A stretch of 64,000 bases of DNA, taken from assembly GCF_006912135.1 (NCBI RefSeq), contig NZ_VIRS01000004.1:124001-188000 (forward strand). Direction: 5' to 3'. Below, piece after piece: positions 48,767 to 57,785 of this stretch. Position numbers and translations under genes: made by a program. Source of the DNA: Cryptosporangium phraense. Lineage in GTDB: Bacteria; Actinomycetota; Actinomycetes; Mycobacteriales; Cryptosporangiaceae. The notes beneath the pieces were generated by a model, which was not told the DNA's origin, did not search any database, and worked only from the letters and a program-made list of their open reading frames with translations. Each line of letters starts with the position of its first letter. Position 1 is the stretch's first letter.

Positions 48767-49786
48767 ATGAAAAAAGCCCCCTTCGCCGTAGTCTGCGTCG
48801 CTGCCCTCGCCCTGGCGGCCTGCTCCTCGTCGAAGCCCGACGAGGACAAGAGCGCGGCCTCCGACAACGCTTCGGCGGCGTCGTCCCAGGCCGCGGTGGA
48901 CAAGGCCAGCAAGAACTACGACCTCCAGTTCGTCCAGGGCGTCCAAGGCGACGAGTTCTACATCACGATGCAGTGCGGCATCGAGGAGGAGGCGCGCAAG
49001 CTCGGCGTCACCGTGCACACCCAGGGACCGACGAAGTTCGACCCGACGCTGCAGAAGCCGATCGTCGACTCGGTCGTGTCGGCGAAGCCGGACGCGCTGC
49101 TGGTCGCCCCGACCGACGTGAAAGCGATGCAGGGGCCGTTGAACCAGGCCAAGGCGGCCGGGGTCAAGGTCGTGCTCGTGGATACGACCGTCGACGACCC
49201 GTCGGTCGCGGTGTCCGCGATCGCGTCGGACAACCTCGGCGGCGGCAAAGCCGCCTTCGAGGCGATCCAGAAACTGGCTCCGCAGGGTGGCAAGGTGCTG
49301 GCCATGGGCGTCACGCCCGGTATTTCGACGACCGACCTGCGGGCCAAGGGGTTCGAGGACGCGGTCAAGGCCGATTCGAAGTTCAAGTACGTCGGCATCC
49401 AGTACTCGAACAACGACCCGGCGACGGCGTCGCAGCTGATCAGCGCCGCGCTGCAGAAGGACCCGGACATCGTCGGGGTGTTCGCGCTGAACCTGTTCTC
49501 GGCCGAGGGTACGGCGACCGGGATCAAGCAGTCGGGTAAGTCGGGCAAGATCCAGGTCGTCGGGTTCGACGCCGGGCCGAACCAGGTCGCGGCGCTGCGC
49601 GCCGGCACCGTGCAGGCGTTGATCGCCCAGCAGCCGGCCGAGATCGGCAAGTTCGGCGTCGACGCGGCGGTCGCTTCGCTGGATGGTGGCCAGGTGACGG
49701 CGAAGGTGCAGACCGGGTTCACGATCCTGACGAAGGACAACATCGACGGGGACGGCGCGAAGGCGATCTACAAGTCCAAGTGCTGA
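48767..49786 (+). CDS. sugar ABC transporter substrate-binding lipoprotein
   Basis: RbsB/Peripla_BP_4-type binding protein (339 aa). Signal peptide with lipobox ALAAC (VVCVAALALAACSS), then a short Ser/Ala linker and the mature domain: YDLQFVQGVQGDEFYITMQC, VAPTDVKAMQGPLNQAKAAG, VVLVDTTVDD, VVGFDAGPNQVAALRAGTVQ, and LIAQQPAEIGKFGVDAA. Ligand probably a monosaccharide. ATG 48767 is preferred because it starts the signal peptide. It is the last gene of the operon, 43 bp after the permease. Confidence 0.93.
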   Translation: MKKAPFAVVCVAALALAACSSSKPDEDKSAASDNASAASSQAAVDKASKNYDLQFVQGVQGDEFYITMQCGIEEEARKLGVTVHTQGPTKFDPTLQKPIVDSVVSAKPDALLVAPTDVKAMQGPLNQAKAAGVKVVLVDTTVDDPSVAVSAIASDNLGGGKAAFEAIQKLAPQGGKVLAMGVTPGISTTDLRAKGFEDAVKADSKFKYVGIQYSNNDPATASQLISAALQKDPDIVGVFALNLFSAEGTATGIKQSGKSGKIQVVGFDAGPNQVAALRAGTVQALIAQQPAEIGKFGVDAAVASLDGGQVTAKVQTGFTILTKDNIDGDGAKAIYKSKC

Positions 49787-50072
49787 GCTAGCGCGTTTCC
49801 TCTCCACGCGACGGGCCCCGCCGCTCCCTGGCGGGCTCGTTTCGCGTGCGCCGCACGCCGGCGGTCAGCCCGCTCCGGCGCGACCGGGGCGGACGCCGGC
49901 CGGCGCACGCGCACCCCCGTGCCCGGGTGGCCGAATTACCGCCGCCCCAGGCCGGCACCTCCGCCGCCGCCCAGCCCCCGCCGCTCCGCGGCCCAGCCAC
50001 CGCCGCACGGCGGCCGCCACGGCTGAGGACCGGCGGCCACCGCCAAAACCCCCGCGGCCACCACGTCCCAGC
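49787..50072. terminator. intergenic gap with a hairpin terminator
   Basis: CCCGCC (49817-49822) pairs with GGCGGG (49830-49835) about 30 bp after the binding-protein stop codon, a likely terminator for the sugar operon. The remaining bases up to the convergent AfsR-like gene are GC-rich with open frames on both strands that lack any recognisable family or ribosome site; I see no gene there. Confidence 0.5.
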
Positions 50073-52919
50073 TCACCTGGCCGAAAAGGACTCCAGTTCC
50101 TTGCGGACCGTCTCGGCCTCCGCCGACCCCAGCTCCACGTACAAAGCCAAAGCCTCCCGCAACCGCCCCCGGGCAGACTCCGGCTCCGCACGCGCCAGCC
50201 CCACGCACGCCCGAGCCTGCTCCGCCCGCTCCCCGATCGTCGTCGCCAGCGCCAGCGCCTCGGTGAACATCACCGCGCCCGTGCTGGCGCACCCTCGGCC
50301 CACTTCCGCCTCCCCCAACCCGTTGAGCGCGCACGTCTGGCCGTACCGCTCGCCGATCGTGGCGAACAGCCTGACCGCCTCGCGGAGGTACTCCGCGGCC
50401 TCGGCCGGCCGATCCAGGCTCAGGTGAACCTCGCCCAGGTTCGTCAGCGCGGTCGCCTCACCGCCTTGGTGACCCAGCTCGCGGAAGCGCTCCAGCGCCT
50501 CCCGGAGCATGCCGATCGCCTGCTCGTTCCGGCCCACCCGCATGAGGATGTCGCCGAGGTTGGTCTGCGTGTTGGCCTCCCCGACCCGATCGCCGAGCTC
50601 GCCGAACAGCGCCAGCGCGGCTCGGTGGTAACGCTCGGCGTCGTCGTAGCGGCCGATCTGCTGGCTGATCACGCCGAGGTTCCCCACGGCCCTCGCCTCC
50701 CCGGTGCGGTCCCCCAGCTCCCGGAAGACCGCGAGCGCCCGGGTCAGGTGCTCCATCCCCTCCGGATACCTCCCGATCTGCCAGTACACGACCCCGAGGT
50801 GGGAGAGCGCGGCCGCGACCCCGGCCCGGTCTCCGGTCCGCTCCGCGGCCGTCAACGCGAGCGTGTGGACGGTCAGCGCGTCCGCCGAGTGCCCCCCGTT
50901 GTCCAGGTACACGTAGAGCGTCGACGCCAATGCCGACGCCACTGAGCCCGGCCCGCGCGACGCCGTGTACTCGCACACCGCGAGAAAGGCCGGACGGTGC
51001 CGGTCGAGCCAGGCCCGCGCGTCCTCCGGGGTGGGGAACGTCGGCAGCGGGGAGCTGATCGGCTCCACCGGGGGGCGCCGGTGTCGCTCGGCCGGGTACA
51101 GGACGTCCATCGCGGCGCCGGCCGCGGCCAGGTAGTACGCGAAGAGCCGGGCCCGGGCGGCGTCGCGGGCGGCCGGCGGGTCCTCGGCGTCCGACTGGGC
51201 CAGCGCGTAGGCCCGCAGCAGGTCGTGCAGGCTCGCGGCCCCGCGGATCAGGTGCGCCCGGCTCAGGACGGTCAGCGCCTGCCGGGCGTCGGCCAGGCTC
51301 TCGGACGCGAGCGCGGCGGCCGCGTGGGCGTCGAACTCCGGACCGGGGTGCAGTCCCAGGCGCCGGAACATCCGCGCGGCCGGCCCCGGCAGGCGCTGGT
51401 AGGACCAGCTGAACACCGCGCGGACGTCGGCCCGCGGGTCACCGCCCGCGTCGAGCAGGTCCAGGCGGGCCCGGTGGTCCTCCAGTTCCGCGACCAGGTC
51501 GGCGAGCGTGCTGTCCGGACGTCCACCGGCGAGTTCGGCGGCGACGCGCAGCGCGAGCGGGAGGCGTCCGCACTGTTCGGCCAGGGCACGCGCGGCCTCC
51601 GGTTCGGCGTCGACCCGCGGGCCGATCAGCGAGCGCAGCAGCGAGACGGCCTCGGCCGGATCCAGCAGGTCGAGGATCAGCCGGTGCGCGCCGTGCACGG
51701 CGACCAGCCCGGCCAGCGTGTCCCGGCTGGTGACGAGCGTGGCGCAGGTCGGCGAGCCCGGTAACAGCGGCCGGACCTGCTCCACCGACGACGCATTGTC
51801 GAGCACCACGAGCAGCCGCCGCCCGGACAGTTCGGTGCGGTAGCGGGCGGCGCGCTCGTCGACGTCCAGAGGAAGGTCTCGGGCGGAGACGCCGAGCGCG
51901 GTGAGGAAGCCCGCGAGGGCGGCCGACGGGGTCACCGGAGGCTCGGTGCCGTAGCCACGGAGGTCGAGGTAGAGCTGACCGTCGGGGAAGCGGTCGCGGA
52001 CCTCGTGCGCCCAGCGGATCGCGAGCGCGGTCTTCCCGACGCCCGCGGTGCCCGACACCGCGGACACCACGACGGCGCCCGAGCCGTCGACGAGGCTCGC
52101 GGAGAGTTCGGCGAGCGCGGAGGCGCGGCCGGTGAAGGCCGGAACGTCGGCCGGCAGCTGAGCGGGCACGGGTCTCCGGAGGGGTTCCGGCTCCGGGACG
52201 CCCCGGAGCACGGCCTCGTGCGCCGCCCGCAGCTCCGGGCCCGGGTCGACCCCCAGCTCCTCGATCAGCCGGGCCCGCGCCCGCGCGTACGTGTCGAGCG
52301 CCTCGGCCGTGCGGCCGGCCAGGTGCAACGCCCGGACGAGCTCGACCAACAGCGGCTCGGCCAGCGGCTCGGCCGCCACGAGCTCCTGGAGCCGGTCGAC
52401 GACCGCGCTCGCGTGCCCGAGCGCGCTCTCGGTGCGGGCCCAGAGCGCGACCGCACTGCGCCGCTGCTGCTCGAGCCCCTCGCGGACGGCCGTGGCCCAG
52501 ATCCCGGGGACGTCGGCCAGCGGCGTCGACTGCCAGAGATCGAGCGCCTCGCCGAGCAGGGCCGCCCGGCGGGCGTCCGGGCAGTCGTCGGACCGGGCGT
52601 CGGCCACCAGGGACCGGAACCGGTGCAGGTCGATCACGTCGCGGTCGACCAGCAACGCGTAGCCGCCGGAACGGCGCTCGACCACCGCGGAGTCGGCCAG
52701 CAGCCGTCGGATCCGGGCGATGTGGGCGTAGAGGACCTCGCGGGCCTTGGCCGGCGGGTCGTCACCCCAGACCCGGTCGATCAGCGCCTCCACCGGCACC
52801 GGTCGACCGACGTCGACCAGCAGCGCGGCGAGCACCGTCCGACGCTTCACCGGCCCGAGGTCCATCGGACGACCGTCGACGGTCATCTCCAACGGGCCGA
52901 GCAGCCGGAACTGCGGCAT
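50073..52919 (-). CDS. AfsR/SARP family regulator (BTAD, NB-ARC, TPR)
   Basis: A 948-aa regulator. N-terminal OmpR-like DNA-binding domain (about residues 1-90; LLGPLEMTVDGRPMDLGPVK, LIDRVWGDDPP), bacterial transcriptional activator domain (about 95-240), NB-ARC ATPase (about 260-560; P-loop SGTAGVGKTALAIRWAHE, RRLLVVLDNASSVEQVRPLL) and seven or so C-terminal TPRs (about 660-935; YPEGMEHLTRALAVFRELGD, RTGEARAVGNLGVISQQIGR). ATG 52919 follows AGGAGGAG. Such proteins are STAND-type switches controlling secondary metabolism or development. A possible target is the module encoded next to it. Confidence 0.94.
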   Translation of the reverse strand: MPQFRLLGPLEMTVDGRPMDLGPVKRRTVLAALLVDVGRPVPVEALIDRVWGDDPPAKAREVLYAHIARIRRLLADSAVVERRSGGYALLVDRDVIDLHRFRSLVADARSDDCPDARRAALLGEALDLWQSTPLADVPGIWATAVREGLEQQRRSAVALWARTESALGHASAVVDRLQELVAAEPLAEPLLVELVRALHLAGRTAEALDTYARARARLIEELGVDPGPELRAAHEAVLRGVPEPEPLRRPVPAQLPADVPAFTGRASALAELSASLVDGSGAVVVSAVSGTAGVGKTALAIRWAHEVRDRFPDGQLYLDLRGYGTEPPVTPSAALAGFLTALGVSARDLPLDVDERAARYRTELSGRRLLVVLDNASSVEQVRPLLPGSPTCATLVTSRDTLAGLVAVHGAHRLILDLLDPAEAVSLLRSLIGPRVDAEPEAARALAEQCGRLPLALRVAAELAGGRPDSTLADLVAELEDHRARLDLLDAGGDPRADVRAVFSWSYQRLPGPAARMFRRLGLHPGPEFDAHAAAALASESLADARQALTVLSRAHLIRGAASLHDLLRAYALAQSDAEDPPAARDAARARLFAYYLAAAGAAMDVLYPAERHRRPPVEPISSPLPTFPTPEDARAWLDRHRPAFLAVCEYTASRGPGSVASALASTLYVYLDNGGHSADALTVHTLALTAAERTGDRAGVAAALSHLGVVYWQIGRYPEGMEHLTRALAVFRELGDRTGEARAVGNLGVISQQIGRYDDAERYHRAALALFGELGDRVGEANTQTNLGDILMRVGRNEQAIGMLREALERFRELGHQGGEATALTNLGEVHLSLDRPAEAAEYLREAVRLFATIGERYGQTCALNGLGEAEVGRGCASTGAVMFTEALALATTIGERAEQARACVGLARAEPESARGRLREALALYVELGSAEAETVRKELESFSAR

Positions 52920-53083
52920 CTATCTCCTCCTGCGCCGTCTTGCACCGAACCCTGCCCATACATCACACAAGATTTGCGCAAGATTTCCGCTGGATCGGTC
53001 AGAGAAGGTGGAGAAAGCCCGGGGTTCCGCGCCGGCACGGGGCAGCGCGGGATCGACGGACCAGCTGGCGGCGTCCTGCTCCA

Positions 53084-53938
53084 CTACCCCTCCGGAGCAG
53101 GGCGCCCCTGGCTAGACAGATCGTCCACCAGCGACACCACGCTCTCGTCGAGCGCCGCTCGGCGGCGGTTGACGGCCGTGCGCAGGTACCGCAGCTCGGT
53201 CGCCGCCTCGACCGGACGGCCCGCGGCCAGCAGCGCCTGCACGTGCAGCACCTGCGCGCGCACGGCCGGCGCCGAGAACCGCCCGTACCGGGCCCGGCGC
53301 ACCCGGACCAACCCCTCGGCCAGCTCCACCGCCGCCGCCTCGCCGGCCCGGATCAGCGCCACCGCCAACAGCCCCCGGGCGTTCCAGGTGAACGGGGCGT
53401 TCTCGCCGTAGTGACGCGCGCGGTGCGCGACCTCCTCGTCGAGAAGCTGCCGAGCGTCCGCCAGATCCGTCCCTTGCCGACGTTCGAGCAGCGCGAACGC
53501 GTAGTTGGCCCGGGCGATGCGGGTGCGGTAGTCGTCGCCGCCGAGCGCACGCCGCCGCTGGTTCCACTCGGCTTCGTACCGGCCCAGATCGGCGGCATCC
53601 CCGCCCCGCCGCTCGTACTGCGCGGCAAAGGCCCGGACGCTCATCAGCGTCGTGTCGTCCCAGGACAGCGCCCGCTCGGCCCGCCGGAGCAGCCCGCGCC
53701 AGGCGACTCGGGACTCCTCCGGCGGTCGGTGCCGGGACAGCGCCTCCTCCAGCGCGCACTCGACGAACAGCGAGACCTCGTGCTCGGGCCCGAGCAGCGC
53801 GACCGACTCCTGGTGCAGCGTCCGGACCGGGGCCGCGTCGCCCACCTCGTCGGTGTGGTGCAGGACGACCTGCAGGCGGGCTCGTAGAACGGCGACCACA
53901 TCGCCCTCCGGGGACTCGTCGGCGGCCGCGGCCGTCAT
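53084..53938 (-). CDS. helical-repeat (TPR-like) protein of unknown function
   Basis: A 284-aa soluble protein from ATG 53938. No named family is recognised. It looks all-helical with TPR-like repeats: LRARLQVVLHHTDEVGDAAP, ARANYAFALLERRQGTDLAD, ARQLLDEEVAHRARHYGENA, FTWNARGLLAVALIRAGEAA, and VLHVQALLAAGRPVEAATEL. Similar bacterial-transcription-activator/kinesin-light-chain-like repeats occur in NB-ARC and CHAT sensors, so a protein-binding role is likely. ATG 53938 overlaps the stop of the upstream gene (ATGA); the two should be made together. Confidence 0.78.
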   Translation of the reverse strand: MTAAAADESPEGDVVAVLRARLQVVLHHTDEVGDAAPVRTLHQESVALLGPEHEVSLFVECALEEALSRHRPPEESRVAWRGLLRRAERALSWDDTTLMSVRAFAAQYERRGGDAADLGRYEAEWNQRRRALGGDDYRTRIARANYAFALLERRQGTDLADARQLLDEEVAHRARHYGENAPFTWNARGLLAVALIRAGEAAAVELAEGLVRVRRARYGRFSAPAVRAQVLHVQALLAAGRPVEAATELRYLRTAVNRRRAALDESVVSLVDDLSSQGRPAPEG

Positions 53939-54768
53939 TTCTCGCCCCGCAGCAGCAGGAGGACGTCCCGCAGCTGTGGGACCAGGTGGTCGGCCAGGTT
54001 CTCGCGGTCCGCGGTGGAGAGCTGCGGCACCAGGTACTCGACCGCGGCCAGCCCCTCGGACACCTCGGTGAGCAGCGTCTCCAGCGGCTCGCCGCGGACG
54101 AAGCCGAGCGTCATCAGCTCGTCGTGGACCGCGTCGAGCGTCCCCAGCGGGGACAGCCCGCGCGGGCTGTGGGCCAGCTCGACCACCCGGGTGAGCAGCG
54201 CGACGACCGCCCCGACCGGCGGGTCGCCCGGGCTGACCAGCCGCAGGTCCTCCACCGCGCAGACCGGTGGGGCCGAGCGTCGCACGGCGGCCAGCGGGCG
54301 GTTGGCCGACGCCCATTCGGCGAGCACCCGGACCAGCGTCTCGGCCGCGAACTGCCGATCGTCCCGGCTCAGCGCCCCGAGCGTGGACGCCCAGGCCTCC
54401 CGGCACGGCCAGAAGCTCACGGCCTTGGCTTCGAAGATCAGGGCGTCGACCGGGCCGGGGTGCCTGCGGGCGACGTACGGGCTGCCGGCGTAGTGCGCGG
54501 CCAGGGAGCGGGCCCGCTGGCCGAACAGAGAGTAGAGCGTCGAGGTGGCCTTGGCGCCGGCCAGCGTGGCCAGGTCGGCCCGGTCGATTCGCGCCTCGCT
54601 CCACTGCGCGGTGGAGTCGTCAAAAGGTTCGAGGTGATCGAGATGGGTCGACAACGCCCGGTAGTACCGCGTCCTGGTCTGGCCGGTGACGCTCTGCCGT
54701 TCGGAGAGCACCGACGAGTACCACCGCGCGCTGATCGTGCGACGAAGTTCCTCGGAAAGGTGCGCCAT
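53935..54768 (-). CDS. unknown protein with a TetR-like helix-turn-helix segment
   Basis: A 277-aa protein, first gene of a coupled pair. No family is recognised. Residues about 62-95 (RIDRADLATLAGAKATSTLY, SLFGQRARSLAAHYAG) strongly resemble the helix-turn-helix and following helix of TetR-type repressors (xxDLAxxAGxxxxTxYxxFG), though in an unusual position. The rest is helical and hydrophobic-rich without membrane spans (VGAVVALLTRVVELAHSPRG). A TAAGAT box at 54812-54807 on the minus strand is a plausible -10. A DNA-binding role is inference. Confidence 0.75.
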   Translation of the reverse strand: MAHLSEELRRTISARWYSSVLSERQSVTGQTRTRYYRALSTHLDHLEPFDDSTAQWSEARIDRADLATLAGAKATSTLYSLFGQRARSLAAHYAGSPYVARRHPGPVDALIFEAKAVSFWPCREAWASTLGALSRDDRQFAAETLVRVLAEWASANRPLAAVRRSAPPVCAVEDLRLVSPGDPPVGAVVALLTRVVELAHSPRGLSPLGTLDAVHDELMTLGFVRGEPLETLLTEVSEGLAAVEYLVPQLSTADRENLADHLVPQLRDVLLLLRGEK

Positions 54769-54859
54769 CCCCCACCCCGACGACGAGCCCGTGATTTAGG
54801 CGATCATCTTAGGCGGTGATTGGGAGGATTCGCGCTCTGCTGCAGGTCGGCGGTTACCG

Positions 54860-54889
54860 TTGTCGCGATCAGACCGTCCCGTCTAGACA
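54860..54889 (+). promoter_or_regulatory. promoter of the divergent 308-aa gene
   Basis: TTGTCG (54860-54865) and TAGACA (54884-54889) are 18 bp apart, with initiation expected near 54896 and an AGGAGG ribosome site before GTG 54912. On the other strand TAAGAT (54812-54807) may drive the coupled pair, so both promoters lie in the same 143-bp gap. Confidence 0.5.
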
Positions 54890-54911
54890 GTGGCGAGCGG
54901 CAGGAGGTGCC

Positions 54912-55838
54912 GTGGACGAGCGGGAAGAGCTGCGCCAGGAGCTGCGCCGGCTCTGCCGTGGCCGCGGCGTCCTGGCCCCTGACCTCGCCCAGCGCGTCGG
55001 CCCCCGGGTGGCGGCGCTGGTCAGCGACGCCGGCGATCGCTCCGCGATCGTCGACTGGCTGCGCGATCACGTCCGGCGGCTCCCCGGCGACCTGCGGCTG
55101 GCCGCCGCCGTCGGGCTGGGGCTGCATCCCCCGGCCGACGCCCGCTTCCTGGGCGAGCGCCTCGACTGGCTGGCGACCGATCTCGGACGCGAGCAACGCA
55201 CGGTCCGGCGTCGGCTGGACGAGGCCCTGGCCCTGCTCGCGGAGGCGGTGACCGGCTCGGCGACCCCGCCGGCCGAGACCGCCGACCCCAGCGGCACCGG
55301 CTGGTACAACCACTCGGTCCGCTCGCTGGTGATGCTCGACCGGGACGACCCCGAGGTGTTCGAGGAGCGGACGATCGCCGCCACCGGCGCCCCGATCGAC
55401 GTCATCCGGGTGGCGATCAGCGTTCCCCGGCAGCCCGACGGGGAGCCGCCCGACCTGTTCGTCGACGTCCTCTACGGCGGGTTGCTGCTGAGCAGCGAGC
55501 GGCCGAGCACCAGCCACTTCCGGTCCGAGATCGCGTTACCGCGCACGGTCGGGCCGGACGACGCCCACCGGGTGGGGTTCCGGTACCGGCTCGCGCCCGG
55601 CCAGCGGATGGCGCCGCACTACGCGCTGACGCCGCTGAGCCGCTGCGACCGGTTCGCGCTGCGCGTCCGCTTCCCGATTCCGACGCCGACGACGTACCTG
55701 CTGCGGGGCGTGCCTCCGCGGAGCCTGGACGATCCGCCGGGCGCGCTGACGCGGGTCGAGCCCGACCGGGCCGGCGAGGCCACCGCCCGCTTCGAGGCGC
55801 TGACGCCCGGCCTCGGCTACGGCCTGCGCTGGGTTTGA
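54912..55838 (+). CDS. actinobacterial protein of unknown function with an N-terminal helical domain
   Basis: A 308-aa protein starting at GTG 54912, which has a perfect AGGAGG ribosome site; the longer frame from 54816 would cross the promoter. Residues 1-110 (REELRQELRRLCRGRGVLAP, LRLAAAVGLGLHPPADARFL, LATDLGREQRTVRRRLDEAL) form a helical domain seen at the start of many actinobacterial regulatory proteins, ending in a helix-turn-helix-like RTVRRRLDEAL. The C-terminal 190 residues are beta-rich (ITVSVPRQPDG-like runs; VDVLYGGLLLSSERPSTSHF, YALTPLSRCDRFALRVRFPI). Function unknown. It is divergent from the coupled pair and may form a module with it. Confidence 0.75.
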   Translation: MDEREELRQELRRLCRGRGVLAPDLAQRVGPRVAALVSDAGDRSAIVDWLRDHVRRLPGDLRLAAAVGLGLHPPADARFLGERLDWLATDLGREQRTVRRRLDEALALLAEAVTGSATPPAETADPSGTGWYNHSVRSLVMLDRDDPEVFEERTIAATGAPIDVIRVAISVPRQPDGEPPDLFVDVLYGGLLLSSERPSTSHFRSEIALPRTVGPDDAHRVGFRYRLAPGQRMAPHYALTPLSRCDRFALRVRFPIPTPTTYLLRGVPPRSLDDPPGALTRVEPDRAGEATARFEALTPGLGYGLRWV

Positions 55839-55987
55839 CCGGTAATTGTCCGGCCCATCGCTGACTGACCCACATCTGGAATAGAGGTCGGGAGCGGCGG
55901 ATCGCAGGCTCGGGAGCGTCCACTTCGTACGCTTACCGAGGAGCCCGCGATGGGAGACGGTCCGCCGGACGGCGAGGGCGAAGGCCC

Positions 55988-56752
55988 TTAGGAAACAGGT
56001 ATCAAAGTCAGGTAGGCCATGTTGAGGATGCCCCGGTAGCCGCGCAGCCAGCTCGCCCGGTGGCTGTCGGCGTTGTGCCGGAGTTCCGCCGCCCGCGGGT
56101 GCTGGGGATTCGCGGCCAACCACTCCTCGACGTCGGCCTGGAAGCCGGACTCGAACTGCTCCCACTCGTCCGGCCCGGCGGTCTCGACCCAGAGCGGACG
56201 GAATCCGGCCTCCACCGCGAGATCGGTCAGCCGCGCGAGGTCGCAGTGGTCGTGGGCGGCGGCGTCGGGCCACATCCGGGAGAGTTCGAGGACGGTCGGC
56301 GGGCGCTCCCAGAAGCCCTCGGCGTACAGCACGCGGCCGCCCGGGTTGACCAGCCGGCGCAGCTCGCGGAGCGCGCCGATCAGGTGGTCGGGCGGGGCCG
56401 CGTCGGTCAGCGCGTGCCCCGACCCGACGCACAGGACGACGTCGGCCGGCCCGCGCCGGGTGCCGATGCCCGACTCCTCGACGAACTGCACCCGGTCGGC
56501 CAGCCCGCGCCAGGCCGCGGTGCTCCGCCCCCGGGCCAGGTCTTCCCGGTTCAGATCGACGCCGACGCCGTGCGCGCCCGGGACGGCGTCCACGAGCCGG
56601 AGCAGCAGCTCACCCCAGCCGCAGCCGATGTCGAGGACGGTCGCGGGCTTGGCCGCGGCGAGCCGTACCACCAGACGGTTGGCACGAGCGGCCGACAGCG
56701 GGCCGTGGAACTCCAGGCTGTGCAACCTGGTCGGTGACGATGCGTCAGGCAC
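55988..56752 (-). CDS. class I SAM-dependent methyltransferase
   Basis: A 254-aa methyltransferase. The SAM-binding motif I is VLDIGCGWGELLLRLVD (about residues 39-55), motif II GVGVDLNREDLARGR, then VVLCVGSGHALTD and LRELRRLVNPGGRVLYAEGF. C-terminal residues form a lid (FQADVEEWLAANPQHPRAAE). Substrate unknown. It overlaps the Nudix gene start region by eight bases, so the two are co-transcribed from the minus strand. Confidence 0.93.
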   Translation of the reverse strand: MPDASSPTRLHSLEFHGPLSAARANRLVVRLAAAKPATVLDIGCGWGELLLRLVDAVPGAHGVGVDLNREDLARGRSTAAWRGLADRVQFVEESGIGTRRGPADVVLCVGSGHALTDAAPPDHLIGALRELRRLVNPGGRVLYAEGFWERPPTVLELSRMWPDAAAHDHCDLARLTDLAVEAGFRPLWVETAGPDEWEQFESGFQADVEEWLAANPQHPRAAELRHNADSHRASWLRGYRGILNMAYLTLIPVS

Positions 56753-57227
56753 GCCTCACCGTACTGAATCCGAACGTCGTGACGGCCGGAATATCGCCGT
56801 CCCGCCAGTTCTCCAGCACCCACCGCTCGTGGGGCACGACCGGCGTCGGCAGTTCGTCGGGCGAGACCCAGCGCAGCTCGGCCGCGCGGTCGGGTTCGCG
56901 CCGCTCGGGCTCGCCGGTCCAGCGGCGGCACTCGAAGAAGAAGTCGACGCGCTGGTCGATGCGGGCGGTGCCCACGGTCCGGTGCATGACCGTGATCGGG
57001 CGCAGGTCGTCGACCGCGATGCCGAGCTCCTCCTGGGCCTCGCGACGGGCCGCGTCCAGGACCGACTCACCAGCTTCGACGTGTCCGGCCGCGCCGACGG
57101 CCCAGTGCCCGTCGAGATAGCCGGTGTTCTGCCGGCGCTGCAGCAGGATCCGCCCGTCGTCCCGGCGCAGCACCACGTAGGCCGCCGGAACGACCGCGAA
57201 CCGCCGGAACGCCCTCACGGGCCTCAC
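56745..57227 (-). CDS. Nudix hydrolase
   Basis: A 160-aa Nudix protein that cleaves nucleoside diphosphates linked to another moiety. The Nudix box is complete: GHVEAGESVLDAARREAQEE followed by LG (GX5EX7REUXEEXGU, about residues 48-70). Flanking strands (AAYVVLRRDDGRILLQRRQN, and FFFECRRWTGEPERREPDRA) are family-typical. Substrate not predicted. It shares the transcript with the downstream methyltransferase. Confidence 0.92.
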   Translation of the reverse strand: MRPVRAFRRFAVVPAAYVVLRRDDGRILLQRRQNTGYLDGHWAVGAAGHVEAGESVLDAARREAQEELGIAVDDLRPITVMHRTVGTARIDQRVDFFFECRRWTGEPERREPDRAAELRWVSPDELPTPVVPHERWVLENWRDGDIPAVTTFGFSTVRRA

Positions 57228-57286
57228 CCTAGGCGCTCGGCGGGACCCGGCGCGTCCGAGATGAATTGCTACCTATCACCCTAATA

Positions 57287-57778
57287 ATGCGGTTTATGGC
57301 GTCCACCAGACTCGCAGCGCTCATCGTCGGGACGGCCGTGATGCTGGCCGGGTGCGAATCCACGCCCGAGGCGGCCGGAGCACCCGACGCGCCCGAGGCG
57401 GGCCTCGCCGCCGAGGCCATCGCGCCTGATCAGGGCGGCCCCGAGCCCGCGTTGACCGGCAACACCTGGCAGCCCGTCGACTTCACCGGCTGTCAGGTCC
57501 CGTGGGGCCTCGCGGTGATGGTCGAGGACACCGGGATCACCCAGCGCGAGTTCACCTTCAATTCCGGCGGGTCGATCGCGGTCCGCCAGGTGCAGTCGCC
57601 CCGCAACCCGAACAACGTGAGCACGTACTCGCTGGCCTACCACCGCCGCGGCCCGAAGCTCGACATCCGCGCCGGCCTCGGCACCGACACCTGGACGATC
57701 AAGGAGCTCACGACCGCCCGGCTCCTGCTCGAGGACGACAGCAGCGGCTCCCAGTGCTGGCTCCGCCGAGTCGGTTGA
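57287..57778 (+). CDS. small secreted lipoprotein of unknown function
   Basis: A 163-aa lipoprotein from ATG 57287. The signal peptide (STRLAALIVGTAVMLAGCES) has the lipobox LAGC. After an Ala/Pro/Glu linker (about residues 25-55) comes a compact domain with TGNTWQPVDFTGCQVPWGLA, VQSPRNPNNVSTYSLAYHRR and GSQCWLRRVG; two Cys residues (in FTGCQVP and SQCWL) may form a disulfide. The sequence recalls DUF domains in actinobacterial exoproteins, but no family is named. Single gene, eight bp before the next gene. Confidence 0.75.
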   Translation: MRFMASTRLAALIVGTAVMLAGCESTPEAAGAPDAPEAGLAAEAIAPDQGGPEPALTGNTWQPVDFTGCQVPWGLAVMVEDTGITQREFTFNSGGSIAVRQVQSPRNPNNVSTYSLAYHRRGPKLDIRAGLGTDTWTIKELTTARLLLEDDSSGSQCWLRRVG

Positions 57779-57785
57779 GCCGGGA

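Noticed and set aside
49846-50427. A 193-codon plus-strand open frame after the sugar operon
   Set aside because: It runs antisense into the TPR region of the AfsR-like gene; its composition follows the opposite strand.
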